In this document: positions 1-13,300 of the stretch, piece by piece | Layout: each line of letters opens with the position of its first letter | Position numbering within the stretch: the stretch's first letter is position 1 | DNA from: Axinella damicornis | Lineage: Eukaryota; Porifera; Demospongiae; Axinellida; Axinellidae | NCBI GenBank assembly: GCA_963931865.1 | Contig: OZ007512.1 | Span: 10,301,160-10,365,159, forward strand | Direction: 5' to 3' | Length of the DNA: 64,000 nucleotides | The notes under the pieces: generated by a model | Databases searched by the model: none | What the model was told of the DNA's origin: nothing | The model's input: only the letters and a program-made list of their open reading frames with translations | Translations under genes and position numbers: made by a program

Positions 1-98
1 GTTTATTTTGTGGGAGAAAATATTAACATTTCTGTGGTGATGCAAATGTTTTATCCACAAGAATGAATCTAGATCATTCCTGGAGATCAGTACGTAGT

Positions 99-481
99 CT
101 CGCCTCGCTCCCAGGCCCACGCACCGCTTTTGTTTGCACAAAAAACGTAGAGGGCCTGGTATGTTTCCTCATGTGCGTGACGTCAAGGGTAGAAAGGTGG
201 TAGAAAGGAACGTGGGCAATCTGGGGCTCAGAACAGCAAGAAGAGCTAAGTTACCAGGTAACTTACCATGTGTATCTGGCTAGTGGGGGGCGACTGTCAT
301 GCATACCAAGCATTGAATGTGTAGTTGGTTGAACAACACACGGAACATCGCTTTTTTTCGTTCTGAAAATTTTGGCCATTTGTCGATTACATAATGTTCA
401 CATGAGGAAACATACCAGGCTCTCCACACTTTTCCGTACTGCAAGTGACAAAATGTTGGGAGGGGCCTGGGAATGAGGCTA
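99..481. mobile_element. CTCGTTCCCAGGCC-type MITE
   Basis: Inverted ends (CTCGCCTCGCTCCCAGGCC and GGCCTGGGAATGAGG) with further inverted arms (GGCCTGGTATGTTTCCTCAT). Flanks TACGTAGT and TATGTAGT look like an 8-bp target duplication, as in hAT elements. Confidence 0.7.
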
Positions 482-731
482 TATGTAGTCATAACCTTTT
501 TAATCACTTCCAATGCACATATTCTGTGTTGGATGGTCCACTATCAGTGGTAGCACCTGCTTCGAATACTAACATTCGTCATACACCGGCCACACAAATG
601 CCCATGCTGGTACACTTGTGGGTGTGGTGAGCTGCAAATTTGTGAATGTTTTCTCCACAAACATCTGTTCTCAAGTAGTTTGCCAAAAAAAGTCCCTATA
701 CCGTAGTTCAAGGTTACAAGTACAATCTTGC

Positions 732-1162
732 TAGCCTCATTCCCAGGCCATTCCCACTGCCAGTATTTGATCGCTTCCAGTATGAAATATGGCGGGGGAA
801 GGCCTGGGAGATCTGGTCACGTGCGATGACATCAGGTAGACAGATGGTAGACACATGGGGGGCGGTGCCCAACCATTATAATACAATAGTACTAGTCTTG
901 TTTTGCATCAATCTGTCCCCAGCATTGTGAACAACGAACAGTATCGATCGTCCGCCTTGCGAATGCTCTGACATCCAGCCTCTGGACGGACAGTAGAAGA
1001 CAGGATGTCGAGATACTTCATTAGGCACTGCCCTCCGTGTGTCTACCATGTGTCTACTTGATGGCACCACACGTGACCAGATCTCCCAGGCCTTCCCACG
1101 CCGCATTTCATACTGGAAGCGATCAAATACTGGTGGTGGAAACAACCTGGGAACAAGGCTAC
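732..1162. mobile_element. CTCGTTCCCAGGCC-type MITE
   Basis: Arms of about 135 bp pair around an unrelated loop (about 871-1030). Flanks AATCTTGC and AGTCTTGC fit a decayed 8-bp target duplication. Confidence 0.72.
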
Positions 1163-1172
1163 AGTCTTGCAG

Positions 1173-1527
1173 TGCAGCTGATAGTCTCGGAACCAGACTC
1201 CCAACCCAAAGGGGGAGGGGGAGTCTGGTACAGTTGCATACATGGCAATTTGCAGTGTGGAATTTCGGTGGCATGAATCAGATTGGTTGATTGCTATGTA
1301 ATTGGGTTGTGACATGTCACAGGTGGGAGGTGGCTGAGTGTGGAGACAGTGAATTGATAGTAACTCAATTATTTATCTAGCACCTCCTTGAGAGCCACTG
1401 ATCACCTTTAATTGGCACTTAGGAATCCTCATGCAACTAGTAGCCCATAATGGCTTTCTGTATGCAACTGTACCAGACTCCCCCTCCCCCTTTGGGTTGG
1501 GAGTCTGGTTCCGAGACTATGCAGCTG
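1173..1527. mobile_element. GTCTCGGAACCAGACTC-type MITE
   Basis: Perfect inverted ends (ATAGTCTCGGAACCAGACTC), with G-rich inner arms paired over about 45 bp. Both sides carry the exact 8-bp duplication TGCAGCTG (1173-1180 and 1520-1527), so it is hAT-like. Confidence 0.8.
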
Positions 1528-1539
1528 GTAGCTACGTAC

Positions 1540-2554
1540 CATTACTTCCTCTCCTTTCCATGAGGAGCTGAGGAGGGATGGTGATCTTTGCTGGAATGCT
1601 GGTAAAGGAAGTGTTGCTGATGTCATCCAAGGACTCTGGGAATGTGGTGGACTGCTGGTTATCAGGATCGCTGCGTCTTGCTCCAAATACTGAAAACAAC
1701 GAAGCCAAAATGAACGGTTTCATGAGACTGAGAGCAAAGATGATTTTTCAATTCCGTTAGAACAAATACTTCAAAGTAGGGCCTGAATTCAATTCACTCA
1801 AATAGGGTTGTCATTGGAAATGAAGTGAACTGTGCTGTGTACAGCTGGAGATTACATTCCTCAATTGGTACTCAATTAGTTGTGCAAACTACAAGCCAAT
1901 TACTCAACTAGGGATAATCCCTAGTCAGGGAATATCCCTAACCCTAGTAAATACATTGACAGTGTAGGCTCCAGTTTCTATCCAATAAAAGGTGGTATAT
2001 CACTAGAACAAACCAATGTTATCCATGGCCCACAATATGCGGTCTTCATAATCCCCCAGTTGCTGAGAGAGGTAGAGTCCGTAGCGCTCAGCATTATCCA
2101 GTAGCTTCTGACTGCCAGCGTCGACCTAAGGAACGGACCAAAGTTCATCACCACAAGAACAGAGAGAAATTTCACACACAGACAAATCTTTTAAGAACTA
2201 GAGGTGTTCAGCAGAGCACGTATCCCATGTGCTACTTTCACATGAAGTATACCGCCAATTTTTAATACAGCATGCACGATGGGTCTACTGATGTTAAAAT
2301 AGCTGCAGCGATGTCAGTACGGTGCTAGCATGCAGAATGAGATACCGCAACTATTATTGATTCTCAAGGTCAGCCATCGAAAGTTTTACTGGAGGGTGGT
2401 TATACCACTGATAAAAGATATGTATATTCTATTATGTACCTATGGTCATACTTAGCAAAGACGAATTCTCTTGCCGACATGCATAGATAGATAGATAGAG
2501 AGATATATAGCTAGATACATAGCTAGATACATAGCTAGATACATAGATACATAC

Positions 2555-2591
<37 letters not shown>

Positions 2592-3435
2592 CAGATAGAT
2601 AGATGCATACACAAGTACATATCCCACTATAACCTGTGTGTTGTCACGGGCCAGTGATTCATCACGTACCTCTTGAAGCTCAGTCCACCCATTCAGGTTG
2701 TTGGCGTCCAGTACATTGCTAAATATGTTGAGACAATCGCCGAAGATCTCCCAGAATACGGTCTGGAGCAAAGGACAGAAAGAGATTGGACGAACAAACA
2801 TAAACAAATTGCGAGATGGCTGATAACTACTGAAGCTCAGTAGGGCTTGCTCATCAATCACTTACTATAAACAAAGTGGTGAGTTGATATTGATATGGTC
2901 TAGTCAACCACTGAATGATACGGACATACATACGTAGGCAACAGAAGGAAGTATTTTGCAGCTACATACGTAGCTACGTAGAAGCTAGTACAGTTGTACA
3001 GAACTGGACAGCCGATGCTTCTTGTTTGTGAGGGCAGTATTACACAGCTGAGTAAGTGAACACTTATAAATGTACTTTGTGAGGAAATGGATTTACGTAG
3101 TACACATTTCCATTGACTGAAACTGTTTTGCACGATGCATTACGTATACCTCTACAATGTGATAACATCAACGACAATCTGTGTGATCATCATCACGTGC
3201 TACCATGGCAACCCTATATAGGTACCCGGTCAGTGATGTCCTCCGTCGTAGACAAACTCTCCTCCAGCAAGTCCACTATCCCATCAAGGATCGTATTGGT
3301 TGTATTGAGGTCCGCTGGAAGAATGGATGTCCCCTGTCTGGGGCCAGTGAATCCACGGATATTAGAAGTGACTAATTCCGTGTCTTGCAGCCGTGTCTGA
3401 AAGTCCCGACCATTAGCAGCAAATGCTGACTCAGC
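1540..3435 (-). CDS. aGPCR-1 exons: GAIN domain
   Basis: Four exons: 3435-3226, 2762-2670, 2125-2014, 1689-1540. The first contains ILPADLNTTNTILDGIVDLL and matches aGPCR-2 exon 8 in length (210 nt), phase and the shared DLNTTN motif. The third contains SQKLLDNAERYGLYLSQQL, aligned with SQSVLDNAERYALFLADAM of aGPCR-2. The fourth ends SIPAKITIPPQLLMERRGSN, aligned with SAVITIPAELIVERSN. GAIN carries out self-cleavage at the GPS, which here lies outside the window. aGPCR-2 encodes the second and third pieces in one exon (E9), so one intron differs between the paralogues. Confidence 0.85.
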
Positions 3436-4413
3436 CTGTATGAGAAATTGTTGAATATGAACCAGATAATACACTACCCACTAAAGCCACAATTTGGAAA
3501 ATACAAAAAAGTCCAGGGCAGCGGACAGTCATCTGAATCCATACGTACATGCACCCTAGAGGAGATTACGAAGACCTACTACAGTACGTGTCTTCAAAAT
3601 TGATGCTGAGATTTGGGACGCTATTTTAACATGTGCTTGTGGTGCAGCTTGGCTGTAAACCGGAAGGCTTCTTGCGAGAATCGGAAGTTTTCTTCTGAAT
3701 ATGCTGAAGGGTTCTTCCGAAGAGCACTGGCTTGGTACATACATAAGTTTCAGAGATCACCTATGGATCTTCCAGAGCTACATTTAGAGATGTGTTTGCA
3801 TTGGAAACCTGCATGGACCAGCTACAGAAAGGTTTCTGAATCTCGGCATCAATTTTGAAGATGCGTACCGTATGTACGTACGTAGGACTTCAGAAGAAAC
3901 TATCATCAGCAGCTCAGCATAGGTATGTACAACATACAGTGTTCTTGCCAGAAATTTGTTTAAGAGGGGCACATAATGAGATTCATGCTTCACTTGTGAA
4001 GCCATGTATTTCAAGTGGTTGCTAAGAAGTAATCAAAGTGCAGAGCATATTAGAAGCCCAAAAGCACAGTGCCCTTCACTAGAGGCCTAGCGAGAACACT
4101 GACGACATAGAGTTACGTATGTAGGAGAGATCTAATGGCTTATCGACATAGAAATTCCAGTGGACCTGCTGTACTGATGGAATTGCCCTTTACCTGTATC
4201 CTGGCATTTCTGAAGTCAAACGTTTCACAGACATAAGCAATTGGTTCCATCCATCCCATTGGGCCACACATCCTAGTTGCAAAATCTGAAGAATATAAAA
4301 CGATCTGAATGGTACAGGATACACATGTACACATATACATTATACAGTATCCCACACATGCAACCCCCCCATACATACACATGCACACACACATACACAC
4401 ATGCCCGCACACA

Positions 4414-4451
<38 letters not shown>

Positions 4452-4554
4452 CTCTCTCTCTCTCTTATGTGCCCCCTCCCCTCACACACATGCACACACC
4501 CACCCACACACCCACATGCACCCACCCGCACACCCACCCACACACCCACATTCA

Positions 4555-4585
<31 letters not shown>

Positions 4586-7500
4586 AGTGCACCACCACAC
4601 ACCCAAAAGCTGGCTATTGGGGTATCATTTCCAGTGATGTTTATCATCATCATACCCCATTGAGTAGCCACTAAAGTTCATTGCTCTTGGGGTATATTAT
4701 CAGGAGATAACGGTACATGAAATGATAACCAAACCCTTAACCTCATTCCCAGCCCCCCCCCCCCCCAGCTCTTCATAATTTGAAGTGCATGACATAAAGC
4801 TGGGCGGGGCCTGGGAACATAGTCTTTATGTGTCATACTTGCTTGATTAGATTAGTGATAGCAGCACAAACCTCCCCCTTTCTACCCCTCATCTCCTTTC
4901 CTCCCCCCATTGATGCTCCCCTCTCCTCCCCTCTCCTCTCCTCTCTTCCCCTCTCCTCCCCTCTCCTCCCCTCCCCTCTCCTCCCCTCTCCTCCCCTCCT
5001 CTCTCCTCCCCTCTCCTCCCCTCTCCTCCCCTCTCCTCTCCTCCCTTCCCCTCTCTTCCCCTCTCCTCCCTTCTCCTCCCCTCTCCTCCCCTCCCCTCTC
5101 CTCCCCTCTCCTCCCCTCCCCTCTCCTCCCCTCTCCTCCCCTCTCCTCCCCTCTCCTCCCCTTTCCTCCCCTCTCCTCCCCCTTCGATCCTCCCTCGAGG
5201 CTACCAAATCAAAATACTTGGAAGAACCAAATGCCTTACCGTCACCACTGGGGCACAACTGTCTATCAGTCTCGCCCACATCAGTGCTTGCCCATGTGAT
5301 CCCAAACAGATCTGTTACTGTGGGGCAGCCACTGAAGTCTAAAAAGAAAGCAAGTAGATGTCATCATGAACCTTTGACTTGATGAGGTTGATACGTACAT
5401 GGTAAGTTCAATCCATGGTATCATCATCAAGGGAGAAGGAAAAAAACCAGCTGGCTTTGGCAATAAGGCCTACCAGGCTTCCTCCCTCGTACCCAGGCTT
5501 CCTCCCTCGTACCCAGGCATTCCTCCCTCGTACCCAGGCATTCCTCCCTCGTACCCAGGCTTTCCTCCCTCGTACCCAGGCTTTCCTCCCTCATACCCAG
5601 GCATTCCTCCCTCGTACCCAGGCTTCTTCCCTCGTACCCAGCTCTCGTACCCAGGCTTTTCATACAATGACACCCAGAGGTCAACGAAGATGGCTTACCA
5701 CTTCTGTTTTGGCACGCAACAGGCTCCTGGTTCTCATTGTACACAGTGATGCAAGTATCCTGTATAAGTGTAGATTATGTATCAATCTGGATTGTTACTA
5801 ACTAGCTCCTTCTTGCTAAATTCCTTTACGCCAAATTTGAACAACCAACTAAAATTGGAAGAAACACCACTCCTGGTGAACGGCAGTACACAAAGGATAC
5901 ACAGTGATCATGAAGCCTTGTTTGTCACATGTTTATGTACAGTAGCTGCCACTGCTGAAGGGCATCTTGCACGCATATATATAGCCTTGTTCCCAGGCCT
6001 TCAACACCTCCAGTTTGATCGTTTACAGGATGCAATTGCATGTACGTACTGTAAGCGATCAAAAAGGCCTGGGAACGAGGTTATGCATTCACCACTATCT
6101 ATGCTTAGTTTATGCCGAATACATAATATGATGTATTCGCATAAACTAAGCATAGATAAACATCAAATACATAAGGTCTTGCTTGAGTCTTAAAAACCTA
6201 ACTAGTCTTGCTTGTGAGCCTCGTGTGCATGTTCGGGGTCTGGGAACGAGACTTGGGATTCCCAAGAATCTAAGCTATTTGATAATGTAATTCATTCAAA
6301 GTATTAGCTGTATATAGTAACGTTCGCTTTACCGTAGTCGCACACGTTATTAGGCGCATGCACCTATAACTCCACAGGAAGGAAATATGCGCCTATAAGC
6401 GAGATGCGCCTTATAACAATAATGACACTCAGAAATGTGCTTCAATTCGAATTATAGCTGTTTTCCACTCCATGGGATCGATAATGGCAGAGTTTCTGGA
6501 ACAAGACTACAGCGCTTAACAGCGAGTAGCTGGGACGAGAGTTGAACCTGCACCAATTAAACAGCGAATATGCGCCTATAATTGAGCTGCGCCTAATAAC
6601 GTGCGACTACGGTATAACATCTATGACCCCAGTAGGGTCACATCGACCCCCCATGGCTGGGAATGCCAATGTAAAATGGAATGCATGACAAACTAACTTA
6701 CATTGGTACAGTAAGGGGCTGTATTGGTTGAGCTGCAAGTATCCAGAGCTACATCAGGATAGCCGTCTCCATCTCCGTCCAGTGTACATCTGACCCCATC
6801 TCCAACGTAAAAGGGTGGATCACACTAACATGAGGGTGAGGGGAGAGGGGAGAGGAGGGGGAGGGGAGAGGGGGAGGGGAGAGGGGGAGGAGAGGGGGAG
6901 GGGTGGGGGAGTGGATGGAGGGGGAGTGAGAGGGCGAGTGGGAGGGGGAGGGGAGGGGGGGAGAGTGGGAGGAGAGGGAGTTGGAGGGGGAGGTGGAGGG
7001 GGAGGGAGGGGAGGAGGGGGGAGGAGAGGGGGAAGGAGAAGGGGAGGGGCGGGGGAAGGGGAAGGGAGGGGGAGGGAGAGGGGGTGGAAAGGGAGGGGGA
7101 GGGGGAGGGAGAGAGGAGGGGGAGGGGGAGGGGGAGGAGGGGGAAGGGGGAGGAAGATCTCACCACTCATACAGTACTAACATCATCACCTTGTGATGTG
7201 GCTAAACGTTTGATACTTTAGACTCAATAACTGTTATTTTATTACGTGTATAACAAGGACGGGATGTTGGGTACAATTACTCAATCTATTGCACATATTC
7301 CTATGTCAGAATCTGGCATCGGTGGAACAGTATCAAGGACATGCTTTGTACGTACTGTGCAGTTTGCAGGCGCTGGGCATCTGCAAGGTCCGGTGGGTGG
7401 CAGTGCAAGACAGCTCTCGGCAAAGACATTCCCAGAGGGAGAGCACGGGCAGGAAGCTGCACGGAGACAACATGTTGGGACAAAGATAATACACTTACAA

Positions 7501-10354
7501 ATACGTATTCTCTTCNNNNNNNNNNNNNNNNNNNNNNNNNNNNNNNNNNNNNNNNNNNNNNNNNNNNNNNNNNNNNNNNNNNNNNNNNNNNNNNNNNNNN
7601 NNNNNNNNNNNNNNNNNNNNNNNNNNNNNNNNNNNNNNNNNNNNNNNNNNNNNNNNNNNNNNNNNNNNNNNNNNNNNNNNNNNNNNNNNNNNNNNNNNNN
7701 NNNNNNNNNNNNNNNAAAGATAATACACTTACAAATACGTATTCTCTTCATCACATGGTTTAAACGTGGCTACTGTTTGAGGGCTGTGCTTACTCAACTC
7801 AGTGTGCATCAGGAATATCTATGAATGTGTAATTAGCCTCGTTCCCAGGCCGCGTGGGAGCAGCCTGGGAACGAGGCTAATGTGTGATATGCTTCAACAG
7901 CACCGTCCCTGGCCAGCCACGTTCAAGGGGTGGGGGGTGGTGGGGAGGAGGGCAGTGGAGTGGATGTGTAGAAGATTTCTCTTTTGACAACAGAGCAGGT
8001 AATTTTCAAAGTGGCCAGGGTGGCATCTATTCCAGGGTGCAGTTTGCGATATTAACAACTTTTGAAGATGCAAAGCAACAGTGTTTCCACCCAAGGAGAG
8101 TGCAGGAATGCTTCCCCTTCTCCCCTAGCTTAATTTGCTTTGATGTCTAGCTGCTAGACCCTCCCTCTCAACCCCCCCCCCCCCCCCACGAAGGAAAGGA
8201 GAGGGGAGAGGGAGGATCTAGCAACTGGACTAGGTTCGGGCAAAATGCTGGGCATTGGGAGGGGGAGGGAGAGGAGAGGGAGGGGGATTGGGAGGGGGAG
8301 GGAGGGGGAGGGGAGGGAGGGGAGGGAGAGGGGGGAGGGAGGGGGGGAGGGGAGGGGGAGGGAGAGGAGGGAGGAAAATGCAAAACCCTATATGATTTTG
8401 TTACACCTAAGCTAGGGGTGTGCAGGGAGGCCTGCAACCCTAGAAAATTAAAGTAAGACTCAATCTTTGAGGTTGATTCTGTGTCAAGATGTTACTGAGG
8501 ACTGGTGCGCACCTGAGATCATGAACCCCTGGTAAGATGTTACTGAGACTGGTGCGCACCTGAGATCATGAACCCCTGGTAAGATGTTACTGAGACTGGT
8601 GCGCACCTGAGATCATGAACCCCTGGTAAGATGTTACTGAGACTGGTGCGCACCTGAGATCATGAACCCCTGGTAAGATGTTACTGAGACTGGTGCGCAC
8701 CTGAGATCATGAACCCTGGTAAGATGTTACTGAGACTGGTGCGCACCTGAGATCATGAACCCCTGGTAAGATGTTACTGAGACTGGTGCGCACCTGAGAT
8801 CATGAACCCCTGGTAAGAATCTGATGTTACTGAGACTGGTGCGCACCTGAGATCATGAACCCCTGGTAAGATGTTACTGAGACTGGTGCGCACCTGAGAT
8901 CATGAACCCCTGGTAAGATGTTACTGAGACTGGTGCGCACCTGAGATCATGAACCCCTGGTTAGCCTCTTCCATCCAGAAGCAGAGCATACTCTGCTAGG
9001 GATGAAATCTCCTCGAGTTCGAGAAGTGACGACCGAATCCTAGCTCTTCTTGCCAGGGTTAACTCAGACATGCTGAAAGACAGCTTGAATGTCAGGGACA
9101 CTGTGGCAGGTGAGACAGACTGAATTCTAACCAGCCGTGATTCAGCATCTGAAGTGTTCAACACAGAGGAAAGCTGAAAGGAAAGGTGAAATAAATAATG
9201 TTAGATTTTAGTGAATACTTGAAAGTTTTTGATAGAGCAAATCAACCAGAAGATATTTAGTCATGTATAAGTTAGTGTAATGGTTTATTGAGAGGCGTTA
9301 ATAGCTGTATATCTGAACCGCTTGAGAAGTCTTACTAGTGAAAGGGTTAAACCCAGTGACAGAACTGGCTTTACACCACTACAGTGTAACAAGACTGAGG
9401 ATATTTGTACTTCGAAATGGAGAGAAGTTATGTGAAGTGGTTCCATTTAATAAGAATTGTGGCATAATTATAATTCCACCCCCACATAGCATGAGTAAAC
9501 ACAGGAGCGTATGAGCATGACACATCAGCTGAACTCGTAGCTAAACCCGAGCTCAGACTTGGACATCGGCTCTGATAATACGTATTAGCTCAAGCATCAC
9601 AAAGTTAGGTACGTACGTACCGCTGACTGCAAATAAGATCGATTGCCATACCAGAGAGACTGGGTCACAGTGACAGCACAAAAGGGACCAGTTCTTGAGC
9701 ATGCACCAGCATCCAGTATACACCGACATGCTTCGGCACATCACCTTTCCCTATTCTCTTATAGTTTTCTTACTGCCTATGACTTGTTTGACTAGACTTA
9801 ATGCACAAGTTGGGAGATTTCACCGGAGCACAAGTTGGGAGATTTCACCGGAGCACAAGTGTCCATTGTTCTCGCAGTTCCTACGCCACTGTGTGTAACA
9901 GTACTAGATTTGGCACAAAATTTTCCTTGAGGGACAGGAGGGAGGTGGGTGGGTACGTCCTTATGCAAACAGTGTTCTTTGGCTAACATGACATCAGCAT
10001 GGCTCCGGCCACACCACCAGCACAACAGAGCATGAATTTGGTTCTAAACATTATTTTCAGTTAATATTCATAAGGATGAAATTACTCACCATCACATGTG
10101 CTCTAAGGTGACACTTGGTAGTAAACTTTACTCTCAAGTGCATTCCAACACCATAATATAGTAAACCCACACCATATCTGCGCCTGTACCCCAACACACA
10201 GTTGCACTAGCCTCGTTCCCAGGCCTACCCCGTTTTTTCTGTTCTTCAGTTCCGTTGACAATAATACACGGATGCGGAAGGGCGGCGAAAAACGTGGAAG
10301 GCCTGGTACGATTCATCACGTGAGTGACGTCAGGTGGACGCAAGGGTGGACGTA

Positions 10355-10396
<42 letters not shown>

Positions 10397-13300
10397 GGGG
10401 GGGCGTAGTCATTTCAGCAGGTCTGAAGGCTCCTGAAGGCAGTTCATCATCCAGTTGCTCGGTTCGAACGCTCCGCGGCTAGTCGAGACTCTCAGACGAT
10501 CTACACAACTTCGTCGGTGGTTTTTAAACTTATTTACGGTTGCCCCCCCCCCCCCCCCCCCCCCCCCCCCACCCCCCCCCCCCCCCCCCCCCCCGCGCTA
10601 CGTCCACTTGACATAAAGCACGTGATGAATCGTACCAGGCCTTCCCCGTTTTTTGCCGCCCTTCCGCATCCGTGTATTATTGTCAACAGAAACCGAAGAA
10701 CAGAAAAAACGTGGTAGGCCTGGGAACGAGGCTACAGTTGCACAGCTTACTCATCAGCAAGGACATCACTATGTACATGTCTTAGGCTGCACATGCAACA
10801 GGCAGGTTTCCATGGCAACAAAGGTTTAATTGTCAGCAAGGCAGTGTCCATGCACTGCCGGTGTTGACAGTTTTTCTGTATGTTTTGCTACAAGAGTCAA
10901 GTTGCTGTCAATACGTCACACAATCCCAGTTGAGAAATCCGATCAAGTGCATGAAGGTCAAAGTGCATGAAGGTCAAATACGTAAATGAAACTGCAATTT
11001 TAGCTGGATGTGAATCATACTATATAACATGGCTAGCAGATCTGGCTGCCTCATTTCCAGGCTGAAAGAGAAATGGGTCTGGGAACATCATTAGAAGTTC
11101 TGTGGTGCAACACTCGAGACCATGCAATACTGTCAGAGCAGCATGAGACAGAAGGATGAATGTTGTTGCCCTGGCAGCTTACTGTCACATGGATTATCAC
11201 CTTTGCTCATTCTACCATTCATGCTCTTCTGTTTGGTTGCTAAGCAACAGACAAAAACAAACTGCACCTTTGTACCTACACCAACACCAAGGGGAAAATA
11301 GCCAGGTGTCTCTATTCACTGGACTGAACTACTGGACTGGACTACTGGACTGGACTACTGGACTCACCCAAAATTGCATAAAATACCTTTCCAGCCATTT
11401 TCAGTGTAGGACAGAAGCTAAATATGCTCGCAAAAGCTGCTTGCTTAGCCTGTTGAAGCGCCTTCTATGACTTTCTTAGAGTCAGTAGAGGTCAAAGGTC
11501 ATGTGCATATTTAATCAGCTTCAGTCATTGATGTGAATATCGTTTTCTGTTTCTTATGCTTCAGCAAAAGGCTGGAGTTCTGTTTCGTTGAAGCAAATAT
11601 GTTCGCGACCTTGGACCTACTGATTAGAAGAAAGGCATGAAAGGCGCTTCAACAGGCTAAGCGAGCAGCTTTGGCGAATCAATAAGCATATTTAGCTTCT
11701 GTCCTACACTGAAAATGGCTGGAAAAGGCATTTTATGCAATTTTGGATGAGTCCAGTAGTCCAGTCCAGTGAATAGAGACACCCAAAATGGCCATGGTAG
11801 TCCACCAAGTTCCTGAGTGGACTGTGTTTGATATGGTTTCACTATGGTGACATCAAAGATTACTGGTGATGCTGTGTTGTGCACCAAGTGAACATGTATG
11901 CTTCGTATCAGTTGCTTCTGTACGCAACACATAGCCGCATAATTTCAAAATTCACTGATTTAGAACATGACGATATCTCACCGCCTGTTCCAGTTGTGTG
12001 CTCATGGCCCCCACTTCCATCACACTATCACTCTGCACTACCAACCAGACGAGCAAGAAAGGGTTTGTCCGTGGAGCAAGAGTGCACTGGGAGAAGTCCA
12101 GCTCCCCCCACACTCCCTCCTGGGAGCACGTCCTCTTCACCATGGACACGGAACCCTTCAGCTGGAGGTTAACACTGCTACAGGGTCTCCGCAGGACCAT
12201 CCCAGGGGGAACTGGATCCCAAGGAACACCAGCAGTCACATCAGCGGCACACATTGTCACTGCAAGGAAGCATGACAGGTAGTAATAAACTGGAAGTGGG
12301 CAGTACGTTTGTACGTACATAGCCTTGCTCCAGGCCCCCGCCCAGCTTTCCATTGCTTGCAGTAACCGTACTTTACAATAGAGCTGTGACAAATAACGAA
12401 TAATTGATCGATGTAGAGATCTTAACCAATATATTGAAGGCAAAATCGAGATATCAATTATTGAAATCTGTTTAGTGAGCGCAATAAAGCGAACAAAAAA
12501 AGATCATTTGCAACAGTTTAGCACTTCAGTTTAGCACATGCAACAATAATCGGCAATTATTCAACTCACAATAATCGGCAATTATTCGACCCCCAATAAT
12601 CAGTGTTGATTCCGGGAGCAATATCACAGGACTACCGTACAACAAGTGCCGGACGCTGGAAAGGGCCTGGGAACAAAGGCAACCCTTAAAGGTCAATGGT
12701 TGAACTATGTGCAGTGTAAGCGAGGCATCAAGTCGGAGATTTCAACAGTTGAAAGGATGAGCTGTTAAAATCCAGCCCTTGCCTTGTTACACAATGTGAC
12801 ATCTGTTTGACCTTCAACGAATTGATGTCGATACATCTCGATCATTATTCAATCAGTTACTGCCCACTCTACGTAGGTAAAAATTGCAATGTCATTGTTG
12901 AGTTAAGTCCCAGTCCGTGTGGCTGCGCTACTTAGCGTGCTAACTGTTCTACCTGCACATTAAGTAAGGCCATCGTGCAACATTCTATAGAGTTGATTCT
13001 TGGACTTTGATGGTAGTTCGCAAACAAATTTTATTTTGAAACGTAACATGACGCTAAAGGATGCCATCATGCAACATTGATCAGAGTGAGATCATTTATC
13101 TGCAGTTTTGGAAGTACTTTGGCTACAGGAACAAGAAAGCGATGGCTGGGAGCAAGGCAATTTGCCTACCGCAGTGGTACAACAGATCTTAGGGAGTACA
13201 ACGAGCTCTTTGGAGTGAGCTGCAAGACAGAGCACAAGTTGTTTCACCATGCCACCATTTCCTACATACCTTAGCCTCGTTCCCAGGCCGTTTTGGGAGG

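Noticed and set aside
890..1000. Possible further GAIN exon of aGPCR-1 (RSILFVVHNAGDRLMQ on minus)
   Set aside because: It looks like a GAIN strand but lies in the loop of a TIR element (732-1162), and no donor gives the expected phase 2.
4277..4674. Open frames of Thr/His or Pro repeats
   Set aside because: They are translations of AC, CCCA and poly-C microsatellites.
4828..5382. 184-codon Ser/Pro/Leu frame
   Set aside because: Translation of the CTCCC tract; the only real coding sequence here is the minus-strand HRM exon 5240-5338.
6815..7180. Gly/Arg-rich and Pro/Leu/Ser-rich frames
   Set aside because: Both strands of the GGGGA tract stay open for lack of stop codons.
8486..8962. CRISPR-like array
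   Set aside because: Units are contiguous head-to-tail with no spacers, in an animal genome; it is a minisatellite.
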